DNA of 64,000 nt from Cordilura impudica (Eukaryota; Arthropoda; Insecta; Diptera; Scathophagidae), in NCBI GenBank assembly GCA_963682025.1, contig OY821521.1, positions 119,956,020 through 120,020,019 of the forward strand. The letters are read 5' to 3'. Position numbers and translations under genes: made by a program. Positions 1 to 12,232 of this stretch are shown piece after piece; the stretch's first letter is position 1, and each line of letters begins with the position of its first letter. The notes under the pieces are model-generated. The model ran no database searches, was not told where the DNA came from, and saw nothing but the letters and a program-made list of their open reading frames with translations.

Positions 1-11
1 TTAGTTCGGCT

Positions 12-1501
12 TTGGATCGCAGCGACACCTCAGTTCGCCACGGTGCGTTGCTTGCTACTATGCTAATAAAAGATTTAAAATTGTCGATTACTGCAAAAGC
101 CAAAGTCGAGCTATCTGCAGAAACACTAGCAAATATATGTCAGTTCTTTGATGGCCTTATCATTGATAAAAGAGTAACTGATGTAAATGGAACGCGAAAT
201 GTTTTTGTGTTTTTGTAAGTGAAGAACATATCACTATTGTGAAGGAGCCGGAGTCCAAATTCATTGGCTACGCTACGCCCACTGACAGCACTGCTGGGGG
301 AATCCAAAGAAGCATCGTGGATTATTTGAGTCAAGAGAACATCAGTATGGATCATTTAGTTGCTGTTAGTTGCGATGGAACTCCTACTAACGCTGGCTAC
401 AAAAATGGAGTCAACGAGTTACCACTAAATGCGCTGCTAAGATCATTACTTGGTAAACAGAAAGGACCTGGAATCTGGCCTGGTAGTATTGGAGATGGTA
501 TTCAGAATTGCATACATTATTCTGTAAGTTTATATTAATAGTTTTTAAGTATACTTTCTGATTTTTTATTGCTTTTACGTTTGGTCAGTTTATAGAAAAT
601 TTCGAACCCATTCCAATGGGAGAAATGCCTGCAAATATAGACGGTTGGAATGTTCGAGGCGACCAGCTTTATTTATACCGTATGGTTTTAGCCGTTCATA
701 CCGGAAAATGCGAAGAGAGATTAGCCCACGAGAAGCCCGGTGCTATTACCACAGCACGCTGGATAACGACAGCCTCTCGAATCCTCCGCTATTATGTGAC
801 GTGCTCTCAACCCTCGATGACACTGAAAAACCTAGCCGAGTTCATTGTAAAAGTATATGCGCCTTTCTGGTTCCTTGTGAAAAGCAAACCACTGGCAATT
901 CACGGAAGTCGAAACATTTTTCTAATACATAGCATGGATTCGTCAGTTGCCGGAACACGTTCAACAGACCCTCCGTCCTGTTATCCAAAATAACTCGTAC
1001 TTTTTCCACCCTAAGAATGTTTTGTTATCGATGATAACAGACGAAGTTCGTTCAGATGGCTATACTAAAATTTTATTAGCCAGTAATGATGCAACTGGAT
1101 GCATTCGTCAAATGTTCGGTCCACAAGTTGTTAATTTTATAAACTTCGAAAGTGACTCATACATCCATATGATCAATTGGAATAATTTCGAATTGACAGA
1201 GCCGCCATGCTTGCAGTTCTATACCCAAGAGCATCTGGAAGCATTACAATGTTCGCAAGATGTAATCGAATTACCAGGTAAGCGCAAGAAAAATATCTGC
1301 ATTTGATAGTTTTCTTTGCTAAACCTATTTATTTTCACAGCTTATCCATCTCATTCTCAAAATACCGAGCGTTTTGTTCATGTAGTACATGAATCTGCCA
1401 TGGCGGTCACCGACGAGCAACGCATGGGCCACATTATATCTAAACTCGACAGCCGTCAAATATATAGCCAACTGGAATCACGTCGAGACATGATCGACTA
1501 A
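12..1501 (+). pseudogene. Decayed member of a repeated arthropod protein family (SCDGTPTN motif), copy A
   Basis: Function unknown. I recognise the family from multi-copy, probably transposon-derived arthropod and Hydra proteins. In order the sequence shows DRSDTSVRHGA (12-218), KEPESKFIGYATP and SCDGTPTN (239-523), ARWITTASRILR and KVYAPFWFLVKSKP (589-920), then VQQTLRPVIQNN and TEPPCLQ (947-1277). Two short introns with good GT/AG sites are visible: 524-588 joins the second and third blocks in frame, and 1278-1340 joins ELP to AYPSHSQ. The stop is at 1499-1501. Lesions are a frame shift in the T-run near 200-212 and a one-base frame shift near 920-925. The window starts inside the gene, so the 5' end is missing. 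A less complete second copy at 12,622-13,388 shares the second frame shift. Confidence 0.6.
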
Positions 1502-3442
1502 AATTTCTATTATTTTACTTTGCTTTTTGTTGCTTATTTCTTGTTGTATAAGTTGAGGTATCATGTAAAGGTTACTTGAGGTCAAAGACTTTTGAATTAA
1601 AAAAAATTGGTCTGCCACAGACAAACCCATCGATATATCATACTTTAATATCTGAATGTAAATACTGAAGTTATGACGAATTTAAAAAGGTGACCCCTAT
1701 GGTCTGCAACAATGAATTTATAGTTGTGCTGTAATTATCGAAATACTTTCTGAGCAAAAGTTTTATGATTTTTCGCGAGCTATAAATTTCTAACATTAGA
1801 GTGTCACATTAGGGTGGTAGGAAATGAGATTTGGGGGGTAGGTACTAGAACGGTACACTTGAGGTCAATGGACCTAAGAGCAAAATTATTGGCCTCTCTG
1901 TAAATATGGAAGATATAACGAAAAAACTACAAAGGCGACCCCTACGTTCGGCAAAAAAAAATTTTTTTTTTCAAATGTCCTTGGAACAATACTTTATATT
2001 CGCTGGTGTACGGAGAACTTTTTTTTTCGATACGGTCTACTGTCCATACTAATGAAATTTTCTTTATTTGTTTTCTATTTCTAGGCCTGAAGGAGCTCCC
2101 TAAGACTTACCATGGGGCAAGTACACTATTAGCTGATATAAAGGAGGTGGCTATCGTGAAATATTTTTTCTTTTTTTTAACACTATTTCCGGCTCCTAAC
2201 TTGAGCGGATATGGTCAACACACACACTTTTTCCGCTAGTATACTTCCTTTCTTGTTTTTATTTCCCTTTGGCACTCACAATTTTTCTTACCCTAGCAAC
2301 AAAATAATTTAATTTATATATATTCAAAAAAAAACTTAAAATAAATATTAAATTATATATATATATATACATGTATTTCCTTTTTGATGTGTAAACATCA
2401 AATACAATAAAATGACAATCACAATCACAAAAACAGCGTAATATATGAGCGTAAGATCTTACGCGTAACATGTGAGCATTAAGACAAATCGGTGTGACAT
2501 GATTGTTTGGTGAAAAAATTATGATATGTAATAACCTTTTTGTCGCTGTTTTCTGCATTTTATTTATTACCAGATGTTTAAACATCTCCCCTGTGATCGG
2601 ACTCACATGTTTTTTTTATGGTTGAATTGGCTTTCTTTCCTTATAATGTTAAACTTGGATATTTGATCTTGATATTTGATTTTTTCTTTCTTCTTCAGCG
2701 CGAAAGCAAAACAAAATAAAATGGCTTATAGGTTACCTGCACTCTGCTGTTTTTTCTCCTTTAAACAAAAATTTTCTCGTTGAGATTATTATTTTCCACA
2801 TCAAACTTACGGGGTGATGATTTTTTCTGGCAGAATACTACCCTCAAAATTATGGTCTCCCGTAAAAAATATTTTTCCAGCCCTGTCCCATTTACCCTCA
2901 GGATTCTTCCTTTATGAATTAACTCCTCACGCTTTGTCCAGGTTAACCCATCGTATAAATTACACCAATATAATTTCTCTTTCATCTCATTTAATATTTA
3001 TCTTCTAACAAATTTTCCTACAATTCTCTTTTCTAAATCTACGTGTACTATTTTTCCTTACCTCCACTCTGAGTTGAATATTCCTAGATCTGTTGATTTC
3101 CTGGTTCAATCGAATGTTTATTAGTTTTCCACTTCTTTAAATTTTAAAATTTTTAAATTGACAATAAAAATTAACTTATTCATAGCCTGCGTTTATCCTT
3201 TTCTCACAATTTTAACAACCTTCTCTATTTGTACATCCTTGTCTAATTGATCCCTTTTATCTCTCGCTGAAATCCTAAACTAATTTAACCGTATAGCAGA
3301 ACAAAAATTCATTCTTAACTTTTCCATCACGTTTTTCTTCCAATACATTTACTCGGTCTGGCATCACGAGTTCGTTTTTACTTATCAGCGAAAGTATTCA
3401 TCCGGCCATACCACCATAAACAGTTTGAAAGTCCCTGCTTAA
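698..3442 (+). repeat. Unit A of a tandem duplication (gene fragment plus 3' flank up to the MITE)
   Basis: From ATACCGG at 698 through TTAA at 3,439-3,442 this stretch matches 12,622-15,245 with small indels. It carries the 3' two thirds of the SCDGTPTN pseudogene and about 1.9 kb of non-coding flank (1,502-3,438). In the flank I see no gene, only a TA microsatellite near 2,352-2,368, the small inverted-repeat element at 2,386-2,586 and polyT tracts. The unit continues into the MITE that starts at 3,443, so the duplicated block is gene fragment plus MITE. Confidence 0.85.
2386..2586 (+). repeat. Short inverted-repeat element F, copy 1
   Basis: About 200 bp bounded by GATGTGTAAACATC and GATGTTTAAACATC, each end itself nearly palindromic. 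The interior holds a CGTAAGATCTTACG palindrome. Full copies with the same ends lie at 14,283-14,496 and 18,401-18,602. All are followed by TCCCCTGTGATCG and ACTCACATG, so the mobile unit may extend about 20 bp to the right. An inverted remnant of the right end sits near 17,425-17,470. Confidence 0.6.
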
Positions 3443-3533
3443 GGTGCTATTACACGAAGTGTTTTTTACATATGTACTGTCACTTTTTTTATCCATATGA
3501 AATTCCTCATGTCTGTCAAAATTGTCTTTTACA
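3443..3533 (+). mobile_element. TTAA MITE M1, copy A, left part
   Basis: Begins GGTGCTATTACACGAAG directly after TTAA (3,439-3,442), the start shared by the other M1 copies. It is cut at TACA (3,530-3,533) by the LTR retrotransposon and resumes at 12,233, where TACA is repeated at 12,229-12,232. There is no coding capacity. The TTAA target suggests a piggyBac-type mobilising enzyme (inference). Confidence 0.8.
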
Positions 3534-4054
3534 AGTAACATAATTGCATTCATAAGATGAACGATAACTTTATTTAGTCACTACTAAATAAAGTTGTCCA
3601 AATATGTGCAATCGAAAAACATTCGCTGACACGGAATTACACTAAAGTTCAATGTCCATACGCTGTACATTGAACTGTATAGTTGCCGATACAGCGTATG
3701 CATTTTGTCATGAGCATTACCTCCATGCTACGCAATTGTTGTTGCGTATTTTATTACTTTCTGCTGTTTATACTTTCGGAGTATAACACAGAGAATAATT
3801 ATATGTATGTATGTATTTGTTTATTTTAGGTTTTATGAATACCAATTAAAATATGTAAAAACATAATGTATATTAAGAAGAAAAGAATTAAATTAAAAGA
3901 CAATTAAAAAAGTGACATTCAACGCAACAGGTGTTTGATTTAACATATACTTGAATTAGTAAGAATGATGAAATATCGATCGTAAGATTAATATCCTGGA
4001 TAAAATAATTTATATCCTTTAATATCCTGGTTAAAACATTTTAATATCCTTACA
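3534..4054 (+). repeat. 5' LTR of element G
   Basis: A 521 bp direct repeat of 11,761-12,228. It ends in CTTACA and should begin TGTAACA, but here reads AGTAACA. It carries about 53 bp (after CATAAGAT, near 3,556-3,609) absent from the 3' LTR, so the two LTRs differ by an indel as well as substitutions. Confidence 0.85.
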
Positions 4055-4088
4055 TGGCGATCCTGCCAGGAGCCCGTGACAGGACACG
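4055..4088 (+). promoter_or_regulatory. Primer binding site region of element G, apparently interrupted
   Basis: TGGCGA follows the LTR directly. In 412/mdg1 relatives the primer site, as I recall it, continues with CCGTGACAGGACA (tRNA-Arg). Here a 13-base stretch (4,061-4,073) lies between TGGCGA and CCGTGACAGGACACG (4,074-4,088). Either the site has been split or the element uses a different tRNA matching TGGCGATCCTGCCAGG. Confidence 0.55.
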
Positions 4089-5056
4089 AGGAGAAAAATA
4101 TAAGAAGTGAACCCGTACGAAATAAAAAAAAAATTTTTTTTTGATAAACAAACCAAACGAGAAAATCATTTAAATATCGTGTAAAACATTATAAGAGCAA
4201 TACAAATAGTTCGTGAACAAAAAAAAAATTTTAAAGAAAAGAGAAAAGGTGTGAAATCAACAGAAGACATGCAACAGTATATAATTAAAGAAACTTTCCA
4301 GTCGGTTTCCAGAAGATGATAATGTTTGTAACTTCCTCGAAGGTGGCAGCTTAATTGGTGGTCCCGATTACAAACTAATCTATCAATAAGCAGAATCAGT
4401 TTCAAAAGAAGTCGTCACAACAAAAAAAATAATAAATTTTCTTCAAATAAGGCTTACATTAATGATGAATCAGGTTTAGCTAAGAAACCTGCAACGGCAG
4501 CAAGGACATCTACAACAAAACGAGGGGTTTTGCCCGATTCATTATGACTACAACAACAGCGGCCACAACAAGGACGAAGTTTTCATAAGTATTTGTAGTT
4601 TTATTTTATAAACAAGGATGATCGCGGCCACAAGTGCTGCAATCAACCAATTTTTATTTTATTATTTTGACAATATTTTTTGGAGAAAAGGAATAACTAA
4701 TAAAACAGTGTACAAAATAATTTTTTTATTTTATAATTTTTTTTTGAATATGAAATTATTAATTAAAGGAGTCTTTTTTTTAAATCCAATTATCAGTTTT
4801 CAATTGAATTTCTTTTTATTTCTTTTGTGAGGTAGTTTCAGTTTCTTTTTGTCTTATTGTGAAAATGGGAAAACACCAATCAAAGATTGACAGACCTAAT
4901 GCTAACGTAGTCAATGAAATAGAAATGACACAATCATCCTAATAATAATTACATCAGCACAATTAGCTACAATTTTATATCAATTGCACAAGAAATCACT
5001 AAGGAAAAACTATTTTAGAGACGCATCGATAGCAAATCATTTGGACAAAATTTAAG

Positions 5057-5539
5057 ATGGATCAGACTAAAGTCGGACCAAAGAGACTGACCATACAAGA
5101 ATATAGAAAAAGACAACCACTATACAAGAAACTACAAAAAGCAGAGGAGAAACTAACAAATATTCCCAAAATAGGCTTTCCGCCAATTAGGAAAATTATA
5201 GAAAATATAGGCTACAAGAGAGAATTGGAAGACAGTAATGAAAATAGATTTAATGTGGATATCCCCAGGGACTTCATAGAAATCGACATAAATAGTACAA
5301 CCATTGAAATTAATAGGGATCAAACTGAAAATGAGCATAACCCTATAGGAGAAAAGACAAAGAAGAAGAAAAATAAAAGAGGAGGAGTAATAAAACGAAT
5401 GAGGAGCGAGTCTAGGAAATTACGACAAAAGATTGAACAGCTCGCGGTAGGAACTCCTGAGTACTCTAAGGTACAGGAGGAACATTTTAAACTAAATTTG
5501 GAACTCAAGAAGACTAAGGAAATAAGAAAAAATAATTAG
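5057..5539 (+). CDS. Upstream accessory frame a of element G
   Basis: A 160-residue open frame in the leader, before gag, with no recognised domain. It is lysine-rich, with a basic run around residues 101-110 (KKKKNKRGG) and a predicted charged helix or coiled coil from about residue 112 to the end. 412-type elements are known to have short frames upstream of gag, so this position is not unique. The start is the first ATG of the frame. It ends TTAGG and the next frame's ATG begins two bases after the stop codon, so the two could be coupled. Function unknown. Confidence 0.5.
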   Translation: MDQTKVGPKRLTIQEYRKRQPLYKKLQKAEEKLTNIPKIGFPPIRKIIENIGYKRELEDSNENRFNVDIPRDFIEIDINSTTIEINRDQTENEHNPIGEKTKKKKNKRGGVIKRMRSESRKLRQKIEQLAVGTPEYSKVQEEHFKLNLELKKTKEIRKNN

Positions 5540-5540
5540 G

Positions 5541-5780
5541 ATGCCTAGACGGACCAGAAAATATATCGACGCCAAACTGAATAGGCCCTACTCGGAATTC
5601 AAACCATTGACCAAAGAGGAACATGAAAACCAGTCAAGAATACTGGATATAGTAGATAAGGAAATACCAAGATTAGCCCAGGAGGGATATTTTACAAACG
5701 GGGTATAAGACTTTAGACCACCGGAATACAGACCCGAAAGATATAGACCCAAAGGGGCCGAGTCAATGGAGAACAATTAA
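5541..5780 (+). pseudogene. Upstream accessory frame b of element G, one internal stop
   Basis: ATG at 5,541, directly behind the stop of the previous frame, opens MPRRTRKYIDAKLNRPYSEF. An in-frame TAA at 5,706-5,708 interrupts it. The frame then continues through a tyrosine/proline/arginine-rich tail (FRPPEYRPERYRPKG) to TAA at 5,778-5,780, about 80 codons in total. The tail reads naturally as coding, so I take the first stop as a lesion. Not recognised beyond its position. Confidence 0.4.
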
Positions 5781-5911
5781 AAAAAAATAAAATAATAAAT
5801 AATAAATCACTTGACATTACATTTCAGTATATCCTTTGATGGATTATCAAGGAGGATTAACTGAATATATGGACACTAATGTTGCAAATAAAGTGTCATT
5901 AATAGAATATT

Positions 5912-7201
5912 ATGAATGACAAATGGGAACTAATTATAGCCAACATACAATTTTTTCATGAGGACTTCAAAAAGTCATATAAATGTATAAATAAAAATAC
6001 CTATATTAAAGACGAAACAGTAAAGAAACACTTGAAGGCATTAATAGAAAATTACAACAATATATCAAGACTAGTTTCGAAATGTAAAGTAGATTATACG
6101 AAGGAACATCTGAAAATAGTAGTTGACATATTTTGGGACGTTAGAGATAGATTGGTGAAAATATACGCCAAATATGGTATAAGGGAAAATATACCACACG
6201 ATTACACGGAGCAAATTAAATTAAACATTGACAAAATAATCATAATAAGTGCCAAACTAGGTCCCGAGACAATTGAGGAGGCAGATTCAAACGATAAGGG
6301 CGACACAAAAACGGAATCTAAAAATTTTATAGAAGAAGTAATTGATAAAGTAATAGCAAAAGAAGAACTAAATATGGCCCAAACAGTGGAACAATTCATG
6401 GATACAGCATCCAAATTCATCTCGGACTACGATGGAGACGTGAAGAACTTGCAAAGCTTCATCGATGGTCTGATAATGATTGACCAATTGAAAGGAGCTC
6501 ACGAAATAATAGCTGTTTCACTAATTAAGACAAAACTGAAAGGAACGACCCGACAGCTAATAACAGATGAGAAAACTATAAAACAAATTAAAGAGAAATT
6601 ACAAGGTTCTATAAAAGGCGAACCTGTTGGTGGACTGATTGCCAAACTGATGAACATATAGCAGAAAAATAAAACGGCCAACGCATACACCAGCGAAGTA
6701 GAAGACTTGGCGAAAAGAATTCATAATGCCTACATTTCGGACGGCGTACCACCGGCAGCAGCCAGAGAATATACAACAAAAGCGGCAGTAAATGCCATAG
6801 TAACAAACTGTAACAATGATAATGTCAAACTCATCATGAAAGCGGGACAGTTCTCTTCATTGAACCAAGCTGTTCAGAAATTTATTGAAACCTGTACAGA
6901 AGCTTCCGGAAGTAAAGATACTGTGTTGTACTATAGACAACAGAATAGATCATATAATGGCAATAACAATAGAAATTTCCAAATTAATGACAATAATTGG
7001 CACCAAAATCGCCAAGGTACCTATAGAGGAAATAACAATTCCAGAGGTAGAAATGGGAATAACTTCATGAATAACAGAAATCAGAACCAACGTGACAATA
7101 GGGAACGTAATTATCAAATTTCAAACAACTATAGAGGTCGGGACAGACAAGTCCGACCAATAGAAAATACAAACAATACGTGTTCGGAAAACTTCGAATA
7201 G
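5912..7201 (+). pseudogene. gag of element G (one amber stop)
   Basis: Structural protein that would assemble the retrotransposon particle. One frame runs from ATG 5,912 to TAG 7,199-7,201, broken only by TAG at 6,659-6,661. The middle (residues about 170-380) contains FIDGLIMIDQLKG, VSLIKTKLKGTTRQL and TIKQIKEKLQ, a capsid pattern of the 412/mdg1 group. The C-terminus (from about residue 345) is unusual, with many Asn, Arg, Gly and Gln residues (RNFQINDNN, YRGRD) and no CCHC knuckle, so RNA binding may rely on this RG/N-rich tail. The pol frame starts at 7,180, overlapping the gag end in the -1 frame. Confidence 0.8.
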
Positions 7202-10200
7202 CCTCTGGTGGAAAAAGGGACATAAATATATATAAATTGAATCTTAACCTTGGTGTGTTTGTAAAATTTTTGAATTATCATACAAAACAAATGCTTGTTT
7301 TACTTGTGGACACAGGAGCAGACATATGTCTAATAAAAAAAGGAAAATCTTGGGGAAGATAATTTCGTCAACAAACGGAACATAACATCAATTAGTGGTA
7401 TAGGAAATGGAGTAATTAAGTCAATAGGTTCAACCGATCTGGAGATTAGCAGAAAGGATTTTACAGTAACCTATGAATTTCATGTGGTACACAATGACTT
7501 CCCTATACCATGCAGCGGAATCATAGGGATAAATTTTTTGAAAACTTTCAAATGTAGCATTGACTTTATGGAAGATAAAGAATGTCTTATTATGAGACCT
7601 AAATATTTTCGAACCCTAACAATTCCGATACATCACACGTACACTGATGACTACGTCATTCTACCAGCAAGAGCTCAGGTAATACGTAAAATACCATTTA
7701 ACACTCAGTATGAGGAACTACTGGTATTGAACCAGGAAATAAAACCAGGCGTATACATTGCAAATAGATTAGTTCAAGGCAATAACGCGTATGTCAGAAT
7801 TCTTCACACTAACAAAGAAATTATGACACTGGATATTAATGACATTAGAACTGAGAATTTGGACGAGTACGATGTTATATATACGAATAACGAGCAGAAA
7901 ATGGACAATAGGAAAGATAAAATTTTGGAAAAATTATCGAAAAATTTCCCTAAAGAATTCGAAAGTGAACTCACGACATTGTGCACAGATTATTCTGATG
8001 AATTCGCTTTGGAAACGGAGAAAATTTCCACAAACAATTTCTACAAACAACATTTAAGGCTAGGTGATAACACACCAACATATATAAAAAATTATAGAAT
8101 CCCACATTCACGAAAATTAGGAGTAGAGAAACAAGTGAGAAAATTGATAGATGATGATATTGTAGAACCATCAATGTCAGAGTACAACAGTCCGTTGCTT
8201 ATTGTACCAAAAAAGGGACTTCCAAACTCGACAGAGAAAAGGTGGAGATTAGTGGTAGACTACCGCCAAGTAAATAAAAGATTATTAGCAGATAAATTCC
8301 CACTTCCAAGAATAGAGGACATTCTTGATCAATTGGGTAGAGCAAAATACTTTTCGTGCCTTGACTTAATGTCAGGTTTTCATCAAATTGAGCTACATGA
8401 AGATTCAAGAGACATAACGTCATTTTCAACTGAAAATGGTTCTTATCGTTTCAAACGGACTAAAGATAGCTCCAAATTCGTTTCAGCGTATGATGACTCT
8501 AGCATTCACTGGTTTGAAACCATCCCAGGCATTTCTATACATGGATGACTTAGTTGTGTTAGGCTGCTCTGCAAAACATATGTTGAACAACTTAACAGAT
8601 GTTTTTGATCTTTGCCGAAAACACAATCTAAAGTTGCATCCTGAAAAATTTAAATTTTTTATGCACGAGGTTACTTAGTAAGGGCATAAATGCACTAATG
8701 GAGGCATTTTACCAGATGATGGAAAGTATTCGGCAATTAGACATTACACAGTACCATCGAATGAGGATGAAGCTAGAAGATTCATTGCTTTCTGTAACTA
8801 TTATAGAAGGTTTATTGGCAATTTTGGTGATTACTCCAGTCATATAACGAGACTTACGAAGAAAGGAGTGGAATTCTGTTGGACGACCGAATGCCAACAA
8901 TCTTTTGAATATTTGAAAAACGCTCTACTCAGCCCACAGATACTACAGTATCCGTACTTCACCAAAGAATTTTGTATCACAACGGATGCAAGTAAACATG
9001 CATGCGGTGCAGTTTTGACACAGGAGTATAATGGTAGACAACTACCAATATCATATGCTTCGAAATCTTTTACGAAAGGTGAAAGCAATAAATCAACAAT
9101 TGAGCAGGAACTCACTGCAATTCATTGGGCAATCCAATACTTTAGACCATATATATATGGTAAACATTTATTGGTAAAAACAGATCATCGGCCATTAACT
9201 TACTTATTTTCCATGAAAAACCCCAGCTCAAAGCTGACTAGAATTAGACTAGATTTAGAGGAATACGACTTTACAGTCGAGTATCTCAGAGGCAAAAATA
9301 ATTATGTAGCAGATGCACTATCACGTATAACGATAGATGATCTGAAGAATATAAATATAGATAAAGCAGTTCTCAAGGTAACAACGAGATCGGCTACATC
9401 AAAATTAGACTTGAATAGAAATTATAACGAGAAAGAGAATAATCAGCATTTAACGTACAATTAGCCCCATATATTCGAAGTCATAAACCCATCTGACGTC
9501 AGGCGATACCATAAGCTCGAGATGACTTCAGACCATTGTTTATTGAAACATGGCAAACGGAAAATAGAGAAAATATTAATAAATGATTTATTTACTAAAG
9601 GGAAAATTGACTTCGGACAGTTATTCCCCAGGTTAGAATCACTACCCGGTAAATATAAGATAAATAAAGTACGAATGGCACCTAATGAGAAAATTTTCGA
9701 ATTTGTCTCAATGCAAGATTTTAAGGCCAAGGGCAATATATTTTTGGATAAATTAAGAGTAGCGCTACTCCCAAAGGTGACCAAGCTGAATAATAAGAAT
9801 GAAATAAATAAGATATTAAAACAATATCATGATGACCCAATACAAGGAGGTCATACAGGTATAACAAGGACAATTGGGAAAATAAGACGATATTTCTACT
9901 GGCCGAAAATGATCAAGTCGGTATCAGAGTACACAAGATCTTGTAGGAAATGTCAAGAGTCCAAAACCACTAAACATACGAAAATACCAATGACTATAAC
10001 GGATACTCCGATCGATGCTTTCGATACGGTCTTGGTAGATACAATCGGACCACTCCTAAGAACGGCAGATGATTTTGAGTATGCAGTTACCATAATATGT
10101 GACCTAGCGAAATACCTGGTAACAGTGCCGGTACGCGATAAGAGCGCGAAGGCGGTATACAAGGCTATATTTGATTCATTTATATTGGCTTATGGCCCAA

Positions 10201-10841
10201 TGAGGACGCTCATTACGGACATGGGTACAGAATACAAGAACAGTATCTTAAATGATATATGCAAATATATGAAGATTGATAAGGTAACTTCTACAGCGCA
10301 CCACCACCAAACGCTAGGAACGGTAGAAAGAAGCCATAGGACTTTCAACGAATATGTACGTTCCTACATATCAGTTGAACGGGATGATTGGGATGAATGG
10401 CTAAGATATGTTACGTACTGTTTTAACACGACACCTTCAGAGGCCCACGGATACTGCCCATTTGAATTAGTTTTTGGAAGTATCCCATATGGATTCAATA
10501 GACTTAACAATATAGATAGAATAGATCCAATATATAACATAGAAGACCTGTAGGAAATAAAATATAGGTTAGAACTAGCGCATAAGAGAGCTAGGGATAA
10601 ACTTATTAGAAATAAGGCATATAATAAGAATAGTTATGACAAAGGTATAAATGAATTAGATATAAAGGTAGGAGATAAGGTATTGCTTAGAAATGACGCA
10701 GGACATAAATTAGACAGTAAGTATACCGGTCCTCATCTCGTGGAAAGTTTAGAGGACAATGGGAATATAGCAATAAGATCAAGGAAAGATAAAAAACAAA
10801 TAGTACACAAAAACAGACTGAAAACATATCATGAAAAATAA
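7180..10841 (+). pseudogene. pol of element G: protease, RT, RNase H, integrase (several lesions)
   Basis: Protease active site VDTGADICL lies near 7,306-7,332. RT motifs include LVVDYRQVNKRL, FSCLDLMSGFHQIEL and LYMDDLVV (near 8,532-8,555; Tyr-Met-Asp-Asp). RNase H shows TTDASKHACGAVL and VKTDHRPLTYLF. Integrase has an H-H-C-C finger (HTGITRTIGK to CRKCQESK) and a D,D,E set in VDTIGPL, ITDMGTEYKN and GTVERSHRTF. Lesions: frame shift in the A-run near 7,332-7,340, frame shift near 8,455, two adjacent stops at 8,676-8,681, TAG at 9,462-9,464 and TAG at 10,551-10,553. The final stop is TAA at 10,839-10,841. Domain order is Ty3/gypsy (integrase last). Confidence 0.9.
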
Positions 10842-11208
10842 GTACTTAATATCCCAAAAATTTTAATCTGTTTTTCTTCCCAAAATAAATTTGACTAAAT
10901 AGAAATTTTTTTTTTCCTTCAAAATCTCCAAATAATTAATAAAATCATATCAAATATAATAAATCTAAAAATTACATTTAAAACTACTACAACTCAAATA
11001 AATTAATATTCACATATTTTGTACTATTTACTAAATTACTATAAGAATAATTTCAAAGAAAAATTAAAATGAAATGATAAACTAGTGTAAATTAAATTAA
11101 CTTATATTTCAAAAATAATCATGAATATTAAAACAAAATATAATATATTAAATAGAATGTTAAGAGCATTCTAATTAAAAAAGGGAGGTGGCATAGCCAT
11201 CATGTTAA

Positions 11209-11432
11209 ATATATATTAGTTGAATAATCTTAAAAACTTTAACTAAATAATCTTAAAATATATTACAATAAATAATCATTTGAAATATATTAGTTGAATA
11301 ATCTAAAAAAAAAAAACTTTAATTAAATAATCCTAAAATATATTACAATAAATAATCATTTTAGATATATATTAGTTGAATAATCTTAAAAACTTTAATT
11401 AAATAATCTTAAAATATACTACAATAAATAAT
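11209..11432 (+). repeat. Three AT-rich tandem repeats in the 3' region of element G
   Basis: Three units of about 71-78 bp, each holding TATTAGTTGAATAATC, ACTTTAA(T/C)TAAATAATC and ACAATAAATAAT. They lie in the roughly 900 bp non-coding stretch between pol and the 3' LTR (10,842-11,750), which otherwise shows only AT-rich sequence. No frame is supportable here and there is no env. Confidence 0.7.
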
Positions 11433-11746
11433 ACAACTTAATCATTTGTGTGTAGTTAGAATCATTTTAAATATATGTTAACTAAATAACCTTGAAATTT
11501 GAAAATTTACCCAATAATGTTAATTTAATAATCCTATTGTAATTATTTCTAAAAATAGCAATAAATATATTAATTTTCAAAATCTTATACTAGATTCAAA
11601 TTAAATTACTTAACTTTAAGTAACAAAAAAAAAAAAAATAAAACACAGACTCATGTAAATTTAAATATCATTTTAGCATATGAATGTATTTAATACAGAA
11701 AGTCAAAAATACGACAACTGATTGTATGAATGACAAGATCATTCAA

Positions 11747-11760
11747 ATTAAAAAGGGAGG
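11747..11760 (+). promoter_or_regulatory. Polypurine tract of element G
   Basis: ATTAAAAAGGGAGG sits directly before the 3' LTR start TGTAACA, as expected for the plus-strand primer. A near-identical tract followed by TGGCAT lies at about 11,176-11,191, some 570 bp upstream. Confidence 0.75.
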
Positions 11761-12228
11761 TGTAACATAATTGCATTCATAAGATCGAAAAACATTCGCT
11801 GACACGGAATTACACTAAAGTTCAATGTCCATACGCTGTACATTGAACTGTATAGTTGCCGATACAGCGTATGCATTTTGTAATGAGCATTACCCCCATG
11901 CTACGCAATTGTTGTTGCGTATTTTATTACTTTCTGCTGTGTTATACTTTCGGAGTATAACACAGAGAATAATTATATGTATGTATGTATTTGTTTATTT
12001 TAGGTTTTATGAATACCAATTAAAATATGTAAAAACATAATGTATATTAAGAAGAAAAGAATTAAATTAAAAGACAATTAAAAAAGTGACATTCAACGCA
12101 ACAGGTGTTTGATTTAACATATTCTTGAATTAGTAAGAATGATGAAATATCGATCGTAAGATTAATATCCTGTATAAAATAATTTATATCCTTTAATATT
12201 CTGGTTAAAATAATTTAATATCCTTACA
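11761..12228 (+). repeat. 3' LTR of element G
   Basis: 468 bp beginning TGTAACA and ending CTTACA (inverted termini TGTAA/TTACA). It matches the 5' LTR except for the missing block and scattered substitutions. TACA target duplication follows at 12,229-12,232. Confidence 0.9.
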
Positions 12229-12232
12229 TACA

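Larger units (their letters stand above)
3534..12228 (+). mobile_element. LTR retrotransposon G, 412/mdg1-like Ty3/gypsy
   Basis: An 8.7 kb element inserted in MITE M1 with the 4 bp target duplication TACA (3,530-3,533 and 12,229-12,232). Order: 5' LTR, primer site, about 970 bp leader with no supportable gene (4,091-5,056), two small frames, gag, pol (protease, RT, RNase H, integrase), AT-rich 3' region, polypurine tract, 3' LTR. There is no env. The gag block around FIDGLIMIDQLKG and the pol order place it near the 412/mdg1 group by recognition. Several frame shifts and stops make this copy defective, although it is full length. Confidence 0.85.

Noticed and set aside
2006..2606. Short frames on both strands in the duplicated flank
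   Set aside because: AT-rich, TA-microsatellite-derived and not conserved in frame with the second copy.
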